Shown here one piece after another: positions 53,836 through 64,000 of a stretch of 64,000 nt of DNA. This DNA comes from Meghimatium bilineatum (Eukaryota; Mollusca; Gastropoda; Stylommatophora; Philomycidae): positions 11,666,660-11,730,659 of the forward strand of contig CM067311.1 of NCBI GenBank assembly GCA_034231615.1, in the 5' to 3' direction. The notes below the pieces were generated by a model. That model was given only the letters and a program-made list of their open reading frames with translations, was not told the DNA's origin and searched no databases. Both the position numbers and the translations under genes were made by a program. Each line of letters starts with the position of its first letter. Position 1 is the stretch's first letter.

Positions 53836-54886
53836 TTTTTTTGGTGTTTGTTCCCAAACCCTCACTGGATCTTGCCTCCAAACCATTACTGAATCTTGTT
53901 CCCAGGTCCACACTGGATTTTGTTCCCAAGACTTCACTCGATCATGTCCGCAAACCCTCACTAGATCTTGTTCCCAAAACCTCACTGGATCTTGTTACCA
54001 AACCTTCACTGGATCTTGTCCCCAAACCCTTACTGGATCGTGTTCCCAAACACTGGATCTTGTTCCCAACGCATCACTGGATCTTGTTCCCAACCCCACA
54101 CTGGATCTTGTTCCCAACCCCACATTTGATCTAGTTCCCAACCCCACACTGGATCTTGTTCCCAACCCCACACTGGATCTTGTTCCCAACCCCTCACTAG
54201 ATCTTGTTCCCAACCCCTCACTGGATCTTGTTCCCAACCCCACACTGGATCTTGTTCCCAACCCCACACTGGATCTTGTACGCAACCCCTCACTTGATTT
54301 TGTTCCCAACCCCACACTGGATCTTGTTCCCAACCCCACACTGGATCTTGTTCCCAACCCCTCACTAGATCTTGTTCCCAACCCCTCACTGGATCTTGTT
54401 CCCAACCCCACACTGGATCTTGTTCCCAACCCCACACTGGATCTTGTTCCCAACTCCACACTGGATCTTGTACCCAACCCCTCACTTGATTTTGTTCCCA
54501 ACCCCTCACTGGATCTTGTTCCCAACCCCACACTGGATGTTGTTCCCAACCCCTCACTTGATCGTGTTCCCAAACTTTCACTGGATCTTGTTCCCAACAA
54601 TTCACTTGATCTTGTTCCCAACCCCTCACTTGATCTTGTTCCCAACCCCTCACTTGATCTTGTTCCCAACCCCTCACTTGATCTTGTTCCCAACCCCTCA
54701 CTTGATCTTGTTCCCAACCCCTCACTGGATCTTGTTCCCAACCCCACATTTGATCTTGTTCCCAACCGCACACTAGATCTTGTACGCAACCCCTCACTTG
54801 ATTTTGTTCCCAACCCCTTACTGGATATTCTTCCCAAACCCTCACTGGATTTTGTTCCCAACCCCTCACGATCTTGTTCCCAAACC
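53836..54886 (+). repeat. 24-bp minisatellite derived from SINE-B, ~43 copies
   Basis: The unit is CTTGTTCCCAACCCCTCACTGG+ATC. The unit and both array edges resemble the SINE-B segment TTCATTCTCAAACTCCCGCTGG+ATC: the left edge is T-rich followed by GTTTGTTCCCAAACCCTCACTGG, the right edge CCCAAACCCTCACTGG runs directly into ATCTCTCTTGTAGCAG of a SINE-B body. 24 bp is eight codons, so five frames stay open; the 379-residue plus frame (LVPNPTLD octapeptides) and the 298- and 279-residue minus frames are products of the array. Edge units (AAACC, GTCCCCAAACC) are the least homogenised. Confidence 0.93.
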
Positions 54887-55020
54887 CTCACTGGATCTCT
54901 CTTGTAGCAGTTAAATCGTTTTAATATATTTCAAACAAGATATAGTACAGAGAACGGAAATGCCCTATGTTGTCATTTTATTTGCGCCAATGACTCAACA
55001 CAATAGTCTTCGGCAGCGGC
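54887..55020 (-). repeat. SINE-B body, right part of the expanded copy
   Basis: ATCTCTCTTGTAGCAG, GATATAGTACAGAGAACGG, AAATGCC-TATGTTGTC, TTTTATTTGCGCCAATGAC, CAACACA-AGTCTTCGGC. The central AGGACCATGGTCCT palindrome is lost. The CTTCTTC tail expected at the left lies, if anywhere, at 53830 beyond the array. Confidence 0.85.
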
Positions 55021-55720
55021 AATTAACGCTTTCAGTATTTTTTGCTACCTCCACTAAACGATGAGTATCTGTAACCTTACTGGTAGTAGGACAGCCGTGC
55101 GAGAGAACTGGTTCTCGTGCAACACGCTGGTCACCAACCTCAATGCTACCATTGATCAGACTTCCTTAAACATTTCGCCTCTTCCTACGGCGCTATCCAC
55201 ACAGTTACAGACGCCCAAATATCCAGTTTTAAATTGTATCTTAAAGTTAGAATAACATCGTATATTTTTTTCAAATGAATGTAACCATGAGATGTGAGTA
55301 GTTTAATGACTTTGTATTTCAAGTGTGTACACTGAAGCGATCCATAGTCATGTACAGCAAGGCACTCAACCAAGAGTGTTTATATACGGTAATTAGTTTG
55401 TGGGAAAGTCAGCCCCGAATTGTGAATTATTCAGCAGTTACAATTTCATGCTATATTGAATTGAATCCTATTATACTAAAAATATCCTTTTAGCTATGTG
55501 TTTTCTGTCACGCTATTAATAGGTCATTTTTATATTTTGTGGGTAGTAGTTCACATTGCTACGATAAAATGTGGTTTCTGGTCGGAAAGGAGTAGGAACC
55601 TGTAGCATAGAGCATAAGTTAAGAGCGAAAGTTTACGGCACAGATTTTAAGAAAAAGATGGTCAAACTATAAAATAATTTTATGAATAGCGACTGTAATT
55701 GCATCACATTCTACTAAAAT
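55021..55720. other. No recognised feature
   Basis: Frame 55061-55255 (NLTGSRTAV...) has no motif I can name. Nothing else recognised. Confidence 0.35.
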
Positions 55721-55723
55721 CTA

Positions 55724-56275
<552 letters not shown>

Positions 56276-56289
56276 AGCTACAACTCAGA

Positions 56290-56800
56290 CATTTATATTA
56301 TTATATATCATTATAAGTTGCTAGCATATCATTTTGAGGACGTTGACATAAATTTAAAATTATTTGGCAGTAGCACTATCGTAGGCCACATAAACACACT
56401 ACATTGTGTGCTTGTGTTTTGTAAATTATTCAGGCGCAGAGTTGCCCGCGGCGATGTTTGCACATGGTACAATAGTCATCTTTGAGGGGTTTTGTATCAC
56501 CCAGACACAGAGATGAGCTTATTAAATACTGTCTATAGCATTGTTGGGTAAAATACAAATTACCGGACAGATCCGACCCAGTAAGCCAGTTTTACTGGAT
56601 CACAGTGTAATTTAAATTACATATGCACTTGCCCCGAGTTTTGAAAAAAAACACCAATTGTAAATATTTTAATAATACTCGATATATGCTTAATCAGGCT
56701 GGTCGGCTCAAAAGGTTGCCATCCTCTGGTCGAAATAGTTATCTCTATATGACCCCTATTATTGTCAGTGACTTGTCGGTGGTCAGTAATTTTCACATTT
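56290..56800 (+). repeat. Repeat J, contiguous copy
   Basis: This copy is uninterrupted and in inverted orientation to the 51640-52835 copy. Landmarks: GTTGCTAGCATATCATTTTG, GGACGTTGACATAAATTTAA, TTTGGCAGTAGCACTATCG, GGCCACATAAACACACTACA, CCGCGGCGATGTTTGCACAT, CAGATCCGACCC, CTGGATCACAGTGTAATTTA, GGTTGCCATCCTCTGGTCG, GTCAGTGACTTGTCGG. About 510 bp. No coding potential is shared with the other copy. Class unknown; hAT-like non-autonomous element is a guess. Confidence 0.8.
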
Positions 56801-57035
56801 TTCATTGATGCTTACGTCAATACGTTGACCACTAAGGAGGAGGCTCAAATGGCTATAGTTGAGAGCTATTATTCTTTATCACATTTTATTGTTAAACTAT
56901 CATTAATACTTCAGTTCTCAGCAAGCTAACGTAATTTATATATGTCTATCTATTTATCTTATTCATCTATCAATATATTTGTATCTCTATCTGTACCATT
57001 ATTTTTATGTCTGTCCATCTATATACGATATGTAC

Positions 57036-57184
<149 letters not shown>

Positions 57185-57300
57185 CAACCAATATTCATAC
57201 AATTCAAGAACTGCACAGAATATCGGTGAACATACAGAATGGGAGAGATCTGACCTCTGCCATATGCGCTAACTTCAGCGCAAAAGGGAAATGAATGAAA

Positions 57301-57302
<2 letters not shown>

Positions 57303-57347
<45 letters not shown>
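57303..57347. repeat. (TA)n microsatellite
   Basis: About 42 bp of pure TA. The 120 bp between this and the previous run is unrecognised. Confidence 0.97.
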
Positions 57348-58189
57348 GCACCTTCCATACTAAATTCCCATTTATCTATCTCTCTCATATATCGATCTAT
57401 TTATTTATATATTCATTAATCTATCATTTCTTCTCCCTGGTCATGAGATCCTAAGACGAATGTATCAGAGCTGTATTCTATCAATACTTGACTGGCAGAC
57501 TGAACATGGAATAATGAAGATCAAACTGACTTCATAATCAGACAATCACCATAATAACAGCATTGTTAAAAAAATCCACACAAATAAAGTACAATTAATT
57601 CAAGTCTAGATTGCTGCCAATGAACAATAGTCAAGAAACTAGTCTTACAACAAGCTGAAAAATTGAAGAAACTCACAGGGCGACTGTCACAATCGAATTA
57701 TTGGGACGCGAAGAGATGAATAAAATAAGAACTTTGAACTCCAGTAACAACTCAAAAATGGAAACAATACTGCTCTTTTGTTCTAGCGTGATCGTAAAGT
57801 CAATAAGAATGCATAAAAACAGTCTCTACTCCATCTATTTTTTTCCGGAGCAAGGAAATGCTTTTAACCACTTAATTATGTTTTTGTTTGGAAACACAAA
57901 AGTACTTGCATTCAGAATAAGAAGTAAATCTACTAATGCATGAATAGTTTCTATCACAATTTTGGACACATGTATTATACACTGATAGTTCTGCTAGAAA
58001 TATGAAATACGAGTAAAATGGTGAAGGAAGCAGAAAACTAAAGAGTCATGACTATTCACTATCAATAATTACTTCTTCACCCAAAAATCGCCATGGAAAT
58101 CAAAAGAAAAGATAACATCTACAATTTGTATACCAATACTCTGCTACCAATTGCCAAACATGGTCTTTAACAGTCTCGCAGCAGATTGA
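57348..58189. other. No recognised feature
   Basis: AT-rich; frame 57701-57943 has no motif. Confidence 0.35.
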
Positions 58190-58640
58190 AATCGTTACAT
58201 GTGAAATGAAGTGTCTGAGAAAAGCTGCAATGGTTACCAAACTAGATACAATAAAAAAATAAGGAAATGTGGAAAGGTGTATGTCATATCATGCCATGCA
58301 TCATAATATCATGTATTGAACATATCGAAGGACACGACATGAAACAGATTGATCACCTTATGAGAATGAACTCAAACCAAATACCAATAAGAGCATTTTA
58401 CAACAGAATATACGAACATAAATTCAGTGGTAGACCAAGAAAACGGTAGGTAGAAAACATCAAGATAGCCTTGAACAAACATGGAATGAACGCAGCCAAG
58501 GTGACACATCTGGCCTTGGAATGACAACTGAGGGTTCTACCCTTACGCTTAACGGCGGCAATCGTTGATATTATCAACCATCATCCACCCGGGAAAGGAC
58601 AACAGTTTATAGACAATATCATTCATTGTCACTGAAAAAT
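58190..58640 (+). pseudogene. LINE C-terminal fragment (family C)
   Basis: Plus strand: IISCIEHIEGHDMKQIDHLM, RMNSNQIPIRAFYNRIYEHK, FSGRPRKR, stop, VENIKIALNKHGMNAAKVTH, LALE, stop, LPLRLTAAIVDIINHHPPG. Same family as 7440 and 43018. It is the longest of the three, with two in-frame stops. Confidence 0.85.
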
Positions 58641-59279
58641 GACATGATTTTATATGTAATATATATATTTATATAATATTTCTATGTAATATATTACATT
58701 TCAGTGTAGGAGATTTCTTCTCAGAGAATTGCACACTGCTACTTTTCCTGGTATGAAACACAAGGTACAAGAGATGTATTTCTTCTAATTCCTAATGATC
58801 AAAACAAACAAACAAACAAACAAACACGTCAACAAGACATATCCCTATTTGTTTCGTCACTTCTCTATTTGACATCCGGCTGCATTATTCGCTGTCTTTT
58901 TTTCCTCCCACCGGTTGATATTTATTTATGACTTCTCGCTACCAGATACGAAGTACGTTGACAGTGATAAATGTGCGATGGGTCGAAGCTTGAAAGCGAT
59001 ATTCCTGTGTGACACTAAGTCCTGATACACACAACAACACCAGAGATGATATCCCTCGGTATCCTGATACTATATTGATACATTACAAAATCACTTCTTT
59101 AAATCAAAGCTTTGTAGTTGTGCCAAGTTCTGATAGTCTCCTTTTGTTTGAGAACTTGTTATTTTACATAAATTTAAGTGTTCACATCTTATCTTTTGTA
59201 TATTGTATGTGGCGGTTTCATTTCCATTGCCACTTAATTGCAAGACTTTTTTTATTGTGAAGACACAGATAAATCCCAT
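58641..59279. other. No gene recognised; (AAAC)n at 58800-58826
   Basis: A short AAACAAACAAACAAAC tract. Overlapping frames at 59009-59279 on both strands have no motif. Confidence 0.4.
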
Positions 59280-59475
59280 GACAGGACATGCCGTCGGGGA
59301 TAAAGATAACTCTTTATGTACAAAATCATAGCAAATATTAGGTTGGGTGACGAGTTCCCTTCCTTGCTGCCTTTACCTTCCCTAACTCATGCGTCAGGTA
59401 TTCATTTACAACTGAGTCTACTGGAGGCGTGGTCGTGTCAAATGAGAAATCACAACCCAGATATTTTTTTTTTGT
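59280..59475 (+). repeat. Dispersed repeat F
   Basis: CATGCCGTCGGGGATAAAGA, TAACTCTTTATGTAC, CAAATATTAGGTTGGGTGAC, CTTCCTTGCTGCCTTTACC, CATTTACAACTGAGTCTACTGG. Matches 30965-31065 at the left; the rest is seen only here. Ends in a T run at 59462-59473. Confidence 0.6.
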
Positions 59476-59617
59476 CGAGACGTCTTTTTATCTTTTGTTT
59501 CTGTTTTGTATTAAATCTATTCCAACACATTACATCCCTCTGAGCGAGATACAACCAATTTTGTTGTTAAATTCGAAGTAATAGAATCTACTCTACAAAA
59601 CAAGGAGTAGTGGATGA

Positions 59618-60510
59618 AACAGCTTAACAACGAGATACAGAGACAGACGACGTTTCGACTATAAAGCCTTCATATTGTCTTTTCCATTGTTCTACCTTTC
59701 GCGGGTGTGTTTTCTTTTCACTTCGGCGCCTCGGGTACCGTCTATTACTGTGGCATGTCTTTATTTTTCTAAACTGTACAAATACGTGCTATCATGACAC
59801 TTGATAGAAATCTGACTTTCACTGTCCATTTTTAACTTTGTTGCCATTATGCATGTGCTCATTCACATGGAAGTAACATAGACTAGACGCTGCATATGTT
59901 AAGTTATTTTACGATTTTATTCTCATATATCAGCATTATCTGCTCATATTCTCTTTCTGTTGTTCGCTCTTTCTCTTCTGTTCCTGCCGTTTTTGGCCTC
60001 TTTCTCTCTCCCACCTGATCCCTCGTACCATCTCATTTTGCTCTTCCCTTACATCATGATTGCTTGTCTGTAGCATTCATTCTCTGTTGCCACTTTTGAG
60101 GTGAGTATTTTTAATGTAATTTACTTGCTACCATATCTTTTCCTTTGTTCATCTCACATTCTTCAGTCTACTTTCTCCTCCCTACTTACTACTAACTTCT
60201 CCCCATACGTTTTTCTCACCTGTCATGCTTCCACATCTTTTCTTCCCTCACTACCTATCTGCTATTGTCCTCATTATAACCATATTTGTCTCCATGTAAG
60301 ATTTGTTTTATTGTGGTCATTTGTTTGTCCTGATGAAGGCTTTATAGTCGAAACGTCGTCTGTCTCTGTATCTCGTTGTTAAATTGTTTTATGTTTTATT
60401 TTGGTAACACACCTACCTATTTTTGTATATCTTGACATTTTGCCCAGTGTTACCTCAGCCACCTATATCCTGTTTAGGGTTGTTACCATACACTGGTTGA
60501 TTTATCCCTT
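59618..60510 (+). mobile_element. Non-autonomous Penelope-like element, 893 bp, 13-bp target duplication
   Basis: GAGTAGTGGATGA (59605-59617 and 60511-60523) flanks it perfectly. A 54-bp inverted repeat (59620-59673 against 60333-60386, two mismatches) encloses about 660 bp of pyrimidine-rich, non-coding DNA. The right part carries CTGATGA (60330-60336), GGC...GTC able to pair as a 3-bp stem, and GAAAC (60350-60354): the two conserved boxes of a hammerhead ribozyme. It then continues TCTCGTTGTTAAATTG, TTTTATGTTTTATTTTGG, ACACACCTACCTATTTTTG, CTGTTTAGGGTTGTTACC and ends TTGATTTATCCCTT. Hammerheads are established in Penelope-like elements; whether this one cleaves is untested. No reverse transcriptase or GIY-YIG frame is present. 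Confidence 0.82.
60330..60365 (+). ncRNA. Candidate hammerhead ribozyme core
   Basis: CTGATGA, a 3-bp stem II (GGC/GTC with a TTTATA loop), then GAAAC and GTCGTC. The boxes and order fit the short hammerheads of Penelope-like elements. Stem I and stem III are not obvious in the monomer, so the call rests on the core only. The inverted partner at 59620-59673 has ATATGA instead of CTGATGA and is probably inactive. Confidence 0.4.
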
Positions 60511-60523
60511 GAGTAGTGGATGA

Positions 60524-61014
60524 CTTGCATATGACCCGGACATCCGCTTACACTACTTCATGTGGCTACTTCATTTGGCTTTTTTTCCCCGTCTTTCCAA
60601 ATAGCGACTAACTTATTACAGAACTGCTGGATGCAGAATCGGAAGAACGTGACACATTCCATGTAAACTGGATTTTAAGTTCAATACCCATGATTCCGTA
60701 CCGAGAATGTGCAAATTGGGAGTGAGGAAATGTGTAGACCTGAGAGAAAGAGCACCTGAAGAAAATGTTCAACAAACATTGAAGAAATACAGCACCGGAA
60801 CTATCAGCCGCTAGACGCTAAGAGATTTCCTGAAGCTCTATGATCTAGGCTCCTGTGTACATTTCCTGCGTATAGAGACGACACGAATTCCATAAAAAAA
60901 ACGTTATGATATAAACCTTAGAGACGACATTAAGATCAACATCAATCAAATGTCAGTCATAATAAGTAGAACACAATCCAACAAAGAAATATCAGATTCC
61001 ATGAAGTCTTCGTT
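60524..61014. other. No recognised feature
   Basis: Nothing recognised. Confidence 0.35.
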
Positions 61015-61318
61015 AGTTATTGCGCATGTGGTTTGCATCTGTGGGTCTCACCAATGGCTCACTAGACACATCACCCATGCAACAGAAAACCTTAGTAGAT
61101 GACATGCCTTTATATTGAGGGTATCTTCTTATAGAAGCTTCATGGCAGAACAACAAAGAAACCTGTCGCAAGGGCCAGAGTTGTGCCCTGATGTCGACGT
61201 CTGTTTCGGCGACCTTAGACTTGAAACACCATCGAGTCGGATGGCGCTGGAACAGAGGGCGGAGCACTTATGGGAATGCCCCACGTGCTGTGAGGCCAGT
61301 TTCTAATCAAGAATAAAG
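61015..61318 (+). pseudogene. Repeat D plus I-like LINE C-terminal end
   Basis: The first ~125 bp are repeat D. From 61145 the plus strand reads AEQQRNLSQGPELCPDVDVC, FGDLRLETPSSRMALEQRAE, HLWECPTCCEASF and a stop, with no interruption. The LWECP-x-CCEASF terminus is shared with 12805-12925. This is the best-preserved copy of this tail. A minus frame across it (61013-61267) is a shadow. Confidence 0.78.
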
Positions 61319-61614
61319 TATTGTTGATATCTAATATTATTTACATTCACGGCAAACCTTTAGGTGTTCAGTATATTACTTTTGCAGATGCCGATGTGTG
61401 TGTTTGCACGTGACCAGGCTTCAGTATTTAGGCTTCTAAACAGAAAGTAAACAGAATTTCATTCGTTTCGTTTTTTATTATTGTTGTTGGTAACATTTGT
61501 ATATACTTGATGATGATGTTCCTCCTTCGCAAGTGAAGATGAGCATAGCATGAAAAACGTTAAATGCGATGAAAAAATATATAATAATTAAAATTGGTAA
61601 TTATCTAATTTGGT
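61319..61614. other. No recognised feature
   Basis: Nothing recognised. Confidence 0.35.
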
Positions 61615-62010
61615 TTGTGAGTTCGTAGATGCCCGATGAGTTCGATTCGTGCACGGAAAGTTTTATTGAAGTGCATGCAGGAGTGCTGAAGGTTCGGGGT
61701 AGAATTTACGGATTTGTCCTTCCGTTCCTTGCGCTTGTGGATTTCCCGCAGTGTTCTTTCTTTTTCAAATTTCGTGATGCCAGCAGTGATCTGGGTGTGC
61801 CAGGCTGAGCGATCAAGTGCTGTAGTCTCCCAGGAGCTAGGATCTATGCTGCAGTGTTTGAGAGAGCTTTTTCAGGTGATCCTTGAAGAGCTTTTTCTGC
61901 CCTCCTTGAACGTTTACCTTCGCGCAGCTCCCCATAGAATAATCTCTTTGGAAGGCGCTTATCTGGCATACGGACGATGTAGCGAGCCCAGCGTAGTTGG
62001 GACCTAGTCA
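61615..62010 (-). pseudogene. LINE C-terminus with C2H2-like finger, decayed
   Basis: The minus strand gives LHRPYARQAPSKEIILWGAA, FKEGRKSSSRIT, SSLKHCSIDPSSWETTALDR, SAWHTQITAGITKFEKERTL, REIHKRKERKDKSVNSTPN and FRARIELIGHLRTHK. The order equals that of 3252-3900 (LPKQIYYGEL, KKRFKDPLKSSLKHLNID, DRTAWR, FCARIGLASHLKTH). One or two breaks; the paired cysteines of the finger are partly lost. Confidence 0.82.
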
Positions 62011-62154
62011 TCATTTGCTAGTACTTTGGCTATATACTTAGTCGCTAGATTAAAAAAAGAGCCCGGGTCGATTAACAAAACCCAATGACATAATAAACAA
62101 AATGAGCCTTTTAGGTCATGTTTACTTTCTGTTGAGATATCTTTATCATTGATT

Positions 62155-62262
62155 ATTGATTAGAAACTATCATTACAGCACGCGGGGCACTGCCATAAGT
62201 GATCCGCTCTCCTTTCCAGCAGCTATCCCAGTGAATGTAGACTCAGAGGACCGGTCAGGTTT
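62155..62262 (-). pseudogene. I-like LINE C-terminal end, decayed
   Basis: TGATTAGAAACTATCATTACAG, CACGCGGGGCACTGCCATAA, GTGATCCGCTCTCC, CAGCTATCCCAGTGAATGTA, GACTCAGAGGACCGGTCA match 12815-12915 closely. The coding tail LERRAEHLWECPACC is broken here. Confidence 0.75.
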
Positions 62263-62307
62263 CGAATGTGTAAAGATGAAGAAAGTTTGTAACACATAGA
62301 AATGCTT

Positions 62308-62466
62308 CCTCTACTTCAGCGTTCATTCTCAAACCCCCGCTGGATTTCTCTTGTAACAGGACAATGATCCTACACGATTTCCAGTTGAGTGTAGTCCAGA
62401 GAATGGAAATGCATTGTGTTGCCGTTTTATATGTACCAATGACCCAACACATCCGTCTTTGGCGGT
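62308..62466 (-). repeat. SINE-B with 12-bp target duplication
   Basis: ATAGAAATGCTT (62296-62307 and 62467-62478) is a perfect duplication. The 159-bp copy has CTACTTCAGCGTTC, CTCAAACCCCCGCTGG, a decayed central palindrome (AGGACAATGATCCT), GTAGTCCAGAGAATGG and CCGTCTTTGGCGG. Confidence 0.94.
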
Positions 62467-62478
62467 ATAGAAATGCTT

Positions 62479-63189
62479 AGTGGAGGGAATAAAAAGACAT
62501 AGAAGATATGGCATTAGGAAAGAATACTTCAGAACTTTCAACATAGAATATTACTATTTAGGTAAGAAGAGGGGGCTAATCATAGGTTAGTCATCTCGAT
62601 TTTGTACGACTTTTTAATTACCTTTTCTAAAAGAACCAAAAATAAGGGTCGGGGAGAGGTTACCTGTTTTTTTGGTTTTTTTTTTGCTTGTGTCTTTGTA
62701 CAACATATTATGTCTGAAAATGTTCAGGTGAGGAAGGAGAGGGGTGGTAAAATACTGCAATATATGCTTATCTTATAGCGAGCTTTATCAATAACGGTTT
62801 GCAGGTCGATAAAGAATCTTGTGTCAGTGATGAGGCGTCGCAGACACGCGTAGTCTGTGCACGTGATGAGGCATGATTCTGTTTTTAAGACCGTAGTGAA
62901 GGATGCAATTTAATGTAAGACAAGGAAAAAAGTAGTGATTAATGATGATGGAGTTTGGGCAGGATAAATATTTTCCATCTTCAAACCTGCATACACAAGA
63001 TGTCTCACTTCTAGCAGGATAATTCAACTATTATGCAATAGTAAACTCTTTATAGACAACATGTCAATATAGTAAGGCTTTTTCTCTTGTGAAAGCCCCT
63101 CAGCGTTTCATCTGCACATTTATGTTTTATGTTTACCTATATGGTGCGGTATTCAAACAACCCAGCACTACACATTACGCTAAGGAAGC
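62479..63189. other. No recognised feature
   Basis: Nothing recognised. A T-rich patch lies at 62666-62693. Confidence 0.35.
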
Positions 63190-63229
63190 CAGATGAGAGC
63201 CTGCCCGTTCCATGGCCTAAGCATCCAAC

Positions 63230-64000
63230 GTGTACGTGGTGTCACGTCTATAACAGATGGTACATAGTGCGTGGTGCTTAGCTATCACAGATGTTACATA
63301 GTACGTGATGTCGCGTCTATAACAGATGTTACATAGTACGTGATGTCGATGCCCCTTGTCTATAAAATATGTTACATAGTACGTGATGTCCCGTCTATAT
63401 TAGGTGTTACATAGTGCGTGATGTCCCGTCTATATTAGGTGTTACATAGTGCGTGATGTCTCGTCTATAACATATGTTACATAGTGCGTGATGTCCCGTC
63501 TATATTAGGTGTTACATAGTGCGTGATGTCCCGTCTATATTAGGTGTTACATAGTGCGTGATGTCCCGTCTATATTAGGTGTTACATAGTGCGTGATGTC
63601 CCGTCTATATTAGGTGTTACATAGTGCGTGATGTCCCGTCTATATTAGGTGTTACATAGTGCGTGATGTCTCGTCTATATTAGGTGTTACATAGTGCGTG
63701 ATGTCTCGTCTATAACATATGTTACATAGTGCGTGATGTCCCGTCTATATTAGGTGTTACATAGTACGTGATGTCCCGTCTATAACGGATGTTACATAGT
63801 GCGTGATGTCCCGTCTATATTAGGTGTTACATAGTGCGTGATGTCCCGTCTATATTAGGTGTTACATAGTGCGTGATGTCCCGTCTATATTAGGTGTTAC
63901 ATAGTGCGTGATGCCCCGTCTATATTAGGTGTTACATGGTGCGTGATGCCCCGTCTATATTAGGTGTTACATAGTACGTGATGTCCCGTTTATATTAGGT
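63230..64000 (+). repeat. 35-bp minisatellite, ~21 copies, continues past the window
   Basis: The unit is GTTACATAGTGCGTGATGTC CCGTCTATATTAGGT. Early units (to ~63390) are diverged in length and sequence (TATAACAGATG instead of TATATTAGGT); later ones are nearly identical. The array is open at 64000. Confidence 0.97.

Noticed and set aside
53768..54907. 379-residue plus-strand open frame and 298/279-residue minus frames
   Set aside because: They consist of an eight-residue repeat dictated by the 24-bp array. Five frames are open at once, which a gene would not show.
63230..64000. CRISPR-like appearance of regular 35-bp repeats
   Set aside because: Units are contiguous with no unique spacers, and the genome is eukaryotic.

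Overview
The window looks like non-coding, repeat-dominated nuclear DNA of an invertebrate animal. It is AT-rich, has no operons, and carries many decayed non-LTR retrotransposons, short SINE-like repeats, hAT-type MITEs, Penelope-like element ends and more than fifteen minisatellite or microsatellite arrays. The LINE families and the TGTCGTAAAAGGCGACTAA-type SINE core fit a lophotrochozoan, most likely a mollusc and perhaps a heterobranch gastropod. That placement is inference from general knowledge and was not tested. I found no convincing host protein-coding gene. Most long open frames are stop-free minisatellite arrays or retrotransposon remnants.

Layout. 0-18 kb: SINE-A copies, LINE 3' fragments of several families (a C2H2-tailed LINE, an RTE-like LINE with a TGATGA tail, an RNase H-bearing I-like LINE), Penelope-like ends and small minisatellites. 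18.06-19.40 kb: one continuous array whose 24-bp monomer turns into a 22-bp monomer. 19.5-21.6 kb: two hAT MITEs with 8-bp target duplications. 21.6-24.9 kb: a decayed minus-strand LINE with recognisable linker, reverse transcriptase and RNase H regions. 24.9-34.6 kb: five minisatellites, SINEs, and a Penelope-like fold-back element with perfect 71-bp arms. 34.6-38 kb: a GC-richer, CpG-containing stretch with an inverted repeat and a 107-bp tandem repeat. 38-47 kb: a young SINE-A, LINE fragments, a fresh 5'-truncated RTE-like insertion, and a 16-bp minisatellite with a SINE-B inserted. 47.6-49.3 kb: a 38-bp minisatellite. 51.6-56.8 kb: an inverted pair of a 0.5-kb repeat (one copy split by a LINE), a third hAT MITE, a 24-bp minisatellite that appears to have grown out of a SINE-B, and a large TCTG/TATC microsatellite. 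57-63 kb: (TA)n, more LINE ends and a complete 893-bp non-autonomous Penelope-like element. 63.2 kb to the end: a 35-bp array that runs off the window.

The parts relate as parasite layers rather than as a pathway. SINE-A (about 285 bp) and SINE-B (about 160 bp) share a 3' segment ending in (GAA)n and make 11-16 bp target duplications, as expected if one LINE machinery mobilises both. The most notable structures are the SINE-B to minisatellite conversion at 53.8-55.0 kb, the 24-to-22-bp monomer transition at 18.06-19.40 kb, and the Penelope-like elements, one of which retains a hammerhead-like core. Positions were read by eye; boundaries without target duplications are good to roughly 10-30 bp.
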